In this document: positions 62,502 to 64,000 of the stretch, piece after piece
Numbering within the stretch: position 1 is the first letter of the stretch
Layout: each line of letters starts with the position of its first letter
Assembly (NCBI GenBank): GCA_037355855.1
Contig: CM074759.1
Span: forward strand, 1,240,001 to 1,304,000
Source: Pseudo-nitzschia pungens
Lineage: Eukaryota > Bacillariophyta > Bacillariophyceae > Bacillariales > Bacillariaceae
Length of the DNA stretch: 64,000 nucleotides
Direction: 5' to 3'
The notes under the pieces: generated by a model
What the model was told of the DNA's origin: nothing
What the model saw: only the letters and a program-made list of their open reading frames with translations
Database searches by the model: none
Program-made: the position numbers and the translations under genes

Positions 62502-64000
62502 ATGGCATCCCGAGAGAATGAAATATCTGCCGAAGATATAAGGGAGAGAGAACTGGGCCAACTCTTCCATCGAATAGCCCTCCTGGTGGCAAGGAAACCG
62601 TCTGAGGAGGATGAAGATGGCAATGGCGTCGTCGTGACAACTTCCGACGAGGAGAAGTTGCGACTCTATGGCTTGTACAAGCGCGCAACCGCTGGCAGTG
62701 ACAACACTGATGAAGATTTACTCGTCCTCGAGTGCCCCTTCCATTTTTCAACCCGTTGCACGTTCAAAATTCATGGCCTGGAAGGAATGTGCGTCGATGA
62801 CAAGAAAGGATGCAATGGAAGAGTACGTAGGGATCGTAGCCTCGCGACAGGACAGAATTGGAGAGGAGTGCAGGTATCTCCGTGATCAATTTTACCGAAA
62901 GAACAAAATTGTCCAGGACCAAAGGAATAGCAGCGGCAGCGGAATTTGTATACAACAAAGTTCGACGGAGAACGACGACAACAAAAAGGAAATTGATGCA
63001 GGGGGTAGCGCATTGTCGGCAGTACCGAAACTCCAATCAAAATTTTTGGGAGAAGACAGCGCTTCCACTGAATTTCATCATTCCTCGAAGGTGACAACCC
63101 AAAATGCGTCGATCTGCGATGGAATTGCAAAATGGATGGGAGTTCGACCTCTGGTACCACGTGGTCGTCTCGATGTTTCGTACAGAGACCTCGCTTTTGC
63201 CTTTTATCAGTGCACAATACAACAACGCCAGTCGAAAAAAGAGTTCGATGCATTCACGCGCAAAATCAATTCATTATGGGCACCATCGACCGTGTCGTCA
63301 TCGGCAAATGAGGAAAGTTCCGCTGCGGCAGCGGAAATTCCGTCGAAAGTTGTCGTTGGATTATCCGTACGATCTCTTTTTGACCTCTACCTCACAATGA
63401 AAAATTATCCAGATGACTCGGAGATTCTTGTTGTTCCACCGATCAGTGTGCCCGGGATGATGCACGTGGCACGATATCATAATTTGCGAATTGTGCCTGT
63501 GGACATCGACCATCGACAAGGAGGAAAAGGCGGTGACGGGACCCTCGAGATGCGCAACCCAAACCGGTGGATCAATTTAGAAGAGCTTGAGTCAAAAGTG
63601 ACGAACAAGACCGTAGCCATAATGCTAGTTCATCCTTTTGGAATTGTAACGACGGATGACGGAATGTTGACTAAATTGCGATACATTGCAGACAGACACC
63701 ACATTGAATTATGGGAGGATTGCGCTGAAACATTTACGGGGTTGGGTTCAGAAAATTATTTGGGGAGCAGCACGCATTCGGACATTCGATTTTTCTCCTT
63801 TGGAACCATCAAGACAGCCACTGCATTGGGGGGAGGTATTGCTCTTCTAAAGAATGGCGAGGTCGCTAGCCAAATGAACCGACTCCAACAGAGTTTGTAC
63901 AGAATTCAACAAACGCCAATGGAGTATTTTCGGAAAGTTCTGATCGCTCTCGTGCTTAACTTCATTGCTGACTCTCCCATGCGCGTGGGTCTACTTTCCT
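62502..64000 (+). CDS. Acyl-CoA-binding domain fused to DegT/DnrJ-type aminotransferase (partial, frameshift)
   Basis: Starts at ATG 62502. The N-terminal part encodes the first half of an acyl-CoA-binding (ACBP) fold: LGQLFHRIALLVARKPSEE and EEKLRLYGLYKRATAG. The second half lies one frame over: PSIFQPVARSKFMAWKECAS, then TRKDAMEEYV. A +1 shift between about 62700 and 62735 is needed; no workable intron is visible there. The second frame has no stop from there to the window end (over 420 codons). After a Ser/Gln-rich linker (about 62920-63110) comes a PLP fold: VVVGLSVRSLFDLYLTM, VHPFG, the PLP-ring Asp in HIELWEDCAE (about 63715), and the Schiff-base Lys in FFSFGTIKTATALGGG (about 63795-63835). 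This pattern is that of fold-type I DegT/DnrJ/EryC1/StrS enzymes. The tail runs off the window with a hydrophobic stretch (FRKVLIALVLNFIA). Confidence 0.78.

Overview
The window is nuclear DNA of a photosynthetic eukaryote, most likely a (pennate) diatom. Three things point there. Two genes (APS/PAPS reductase, ClpS) encode secondary-plastid presequences, one with a clear AAAFAP motif after an ER signal peptide. The APS reductase is the iron-sulfur-free type fused to a thioredoxin-like domain. The retroelements are Copia-type (Ty1) elements of the kind common in diatoms. Genes are widely spaced, have few introns, and lie in AT-rich, repeat-rich DNA. The organism call is inference; no rRNA or organelle marker is present.

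Layout. 1-950: minisatellites. 954-10819: Copia LTR retrotransposon 1 (+), with target-site duplication (TSD) and LTRs identical apart from a 21-bp indel, but three in-frame stops in gag-pol. 10.8-24.6 kb: minisatellite arrays and AT-rich blocks forming two inverted arms (about 11.2-13.1 and 21.5-24.0 kb) around an 8.4-kb segment that carries an MTFP1-like gene, an unknown gene and EMC1; each arm holds a different copy of a non-autonomous GAGTGATTC-ended transposon, and the opposite arm supplies its empty site. 24.6-28.1 kb: intergenic DNA with a GC-rich possible gene remnant. 28.1-32.5 kb: a single-pass membrane protein, tRNA-Ser(AGA), and a Popeye-like cyclic-nucleotide-binding protein with a frameshift. 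33.0-46.1 kb: two related Copia elements, each with one unbroken gag-pol ORF, on either side of a tRNA-Pro(TGG); the second has an abnormal 3' LTR ending in an inverted copy of the LTR start. 46.2-57 kb: a TVP38/DedA-type membrane protein, a small coiled-coil protein, a hairpin-rich intergenic block, and a large multipass membrane protein. 57.7-64 kb: ClpS, the plastid APS/PAPS reductase, and the start of an acyl-CoA-binding protein fused to a DegT/DnrJ-type aminotransferase that runs off the window.

There is no operon logic; the genes are ordinary eukaryotic single units. ClpS and APS reductase are both predicted plastid proteins encoded about 2 kb apart, but nothing shows a functional link. 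The strongest leads are: the inverted terminal end of element 3; the pair of related elements hugging one tRNA gene; the large inverted-repeat segment with two dated-by-empty-site MITEs; short GTAAG-type words that behave as small insertions between repeat copies; twin long hairpins at 51.2 and 53.2 kb; and the acyl-CoA-binding/aminotransferase fusion.
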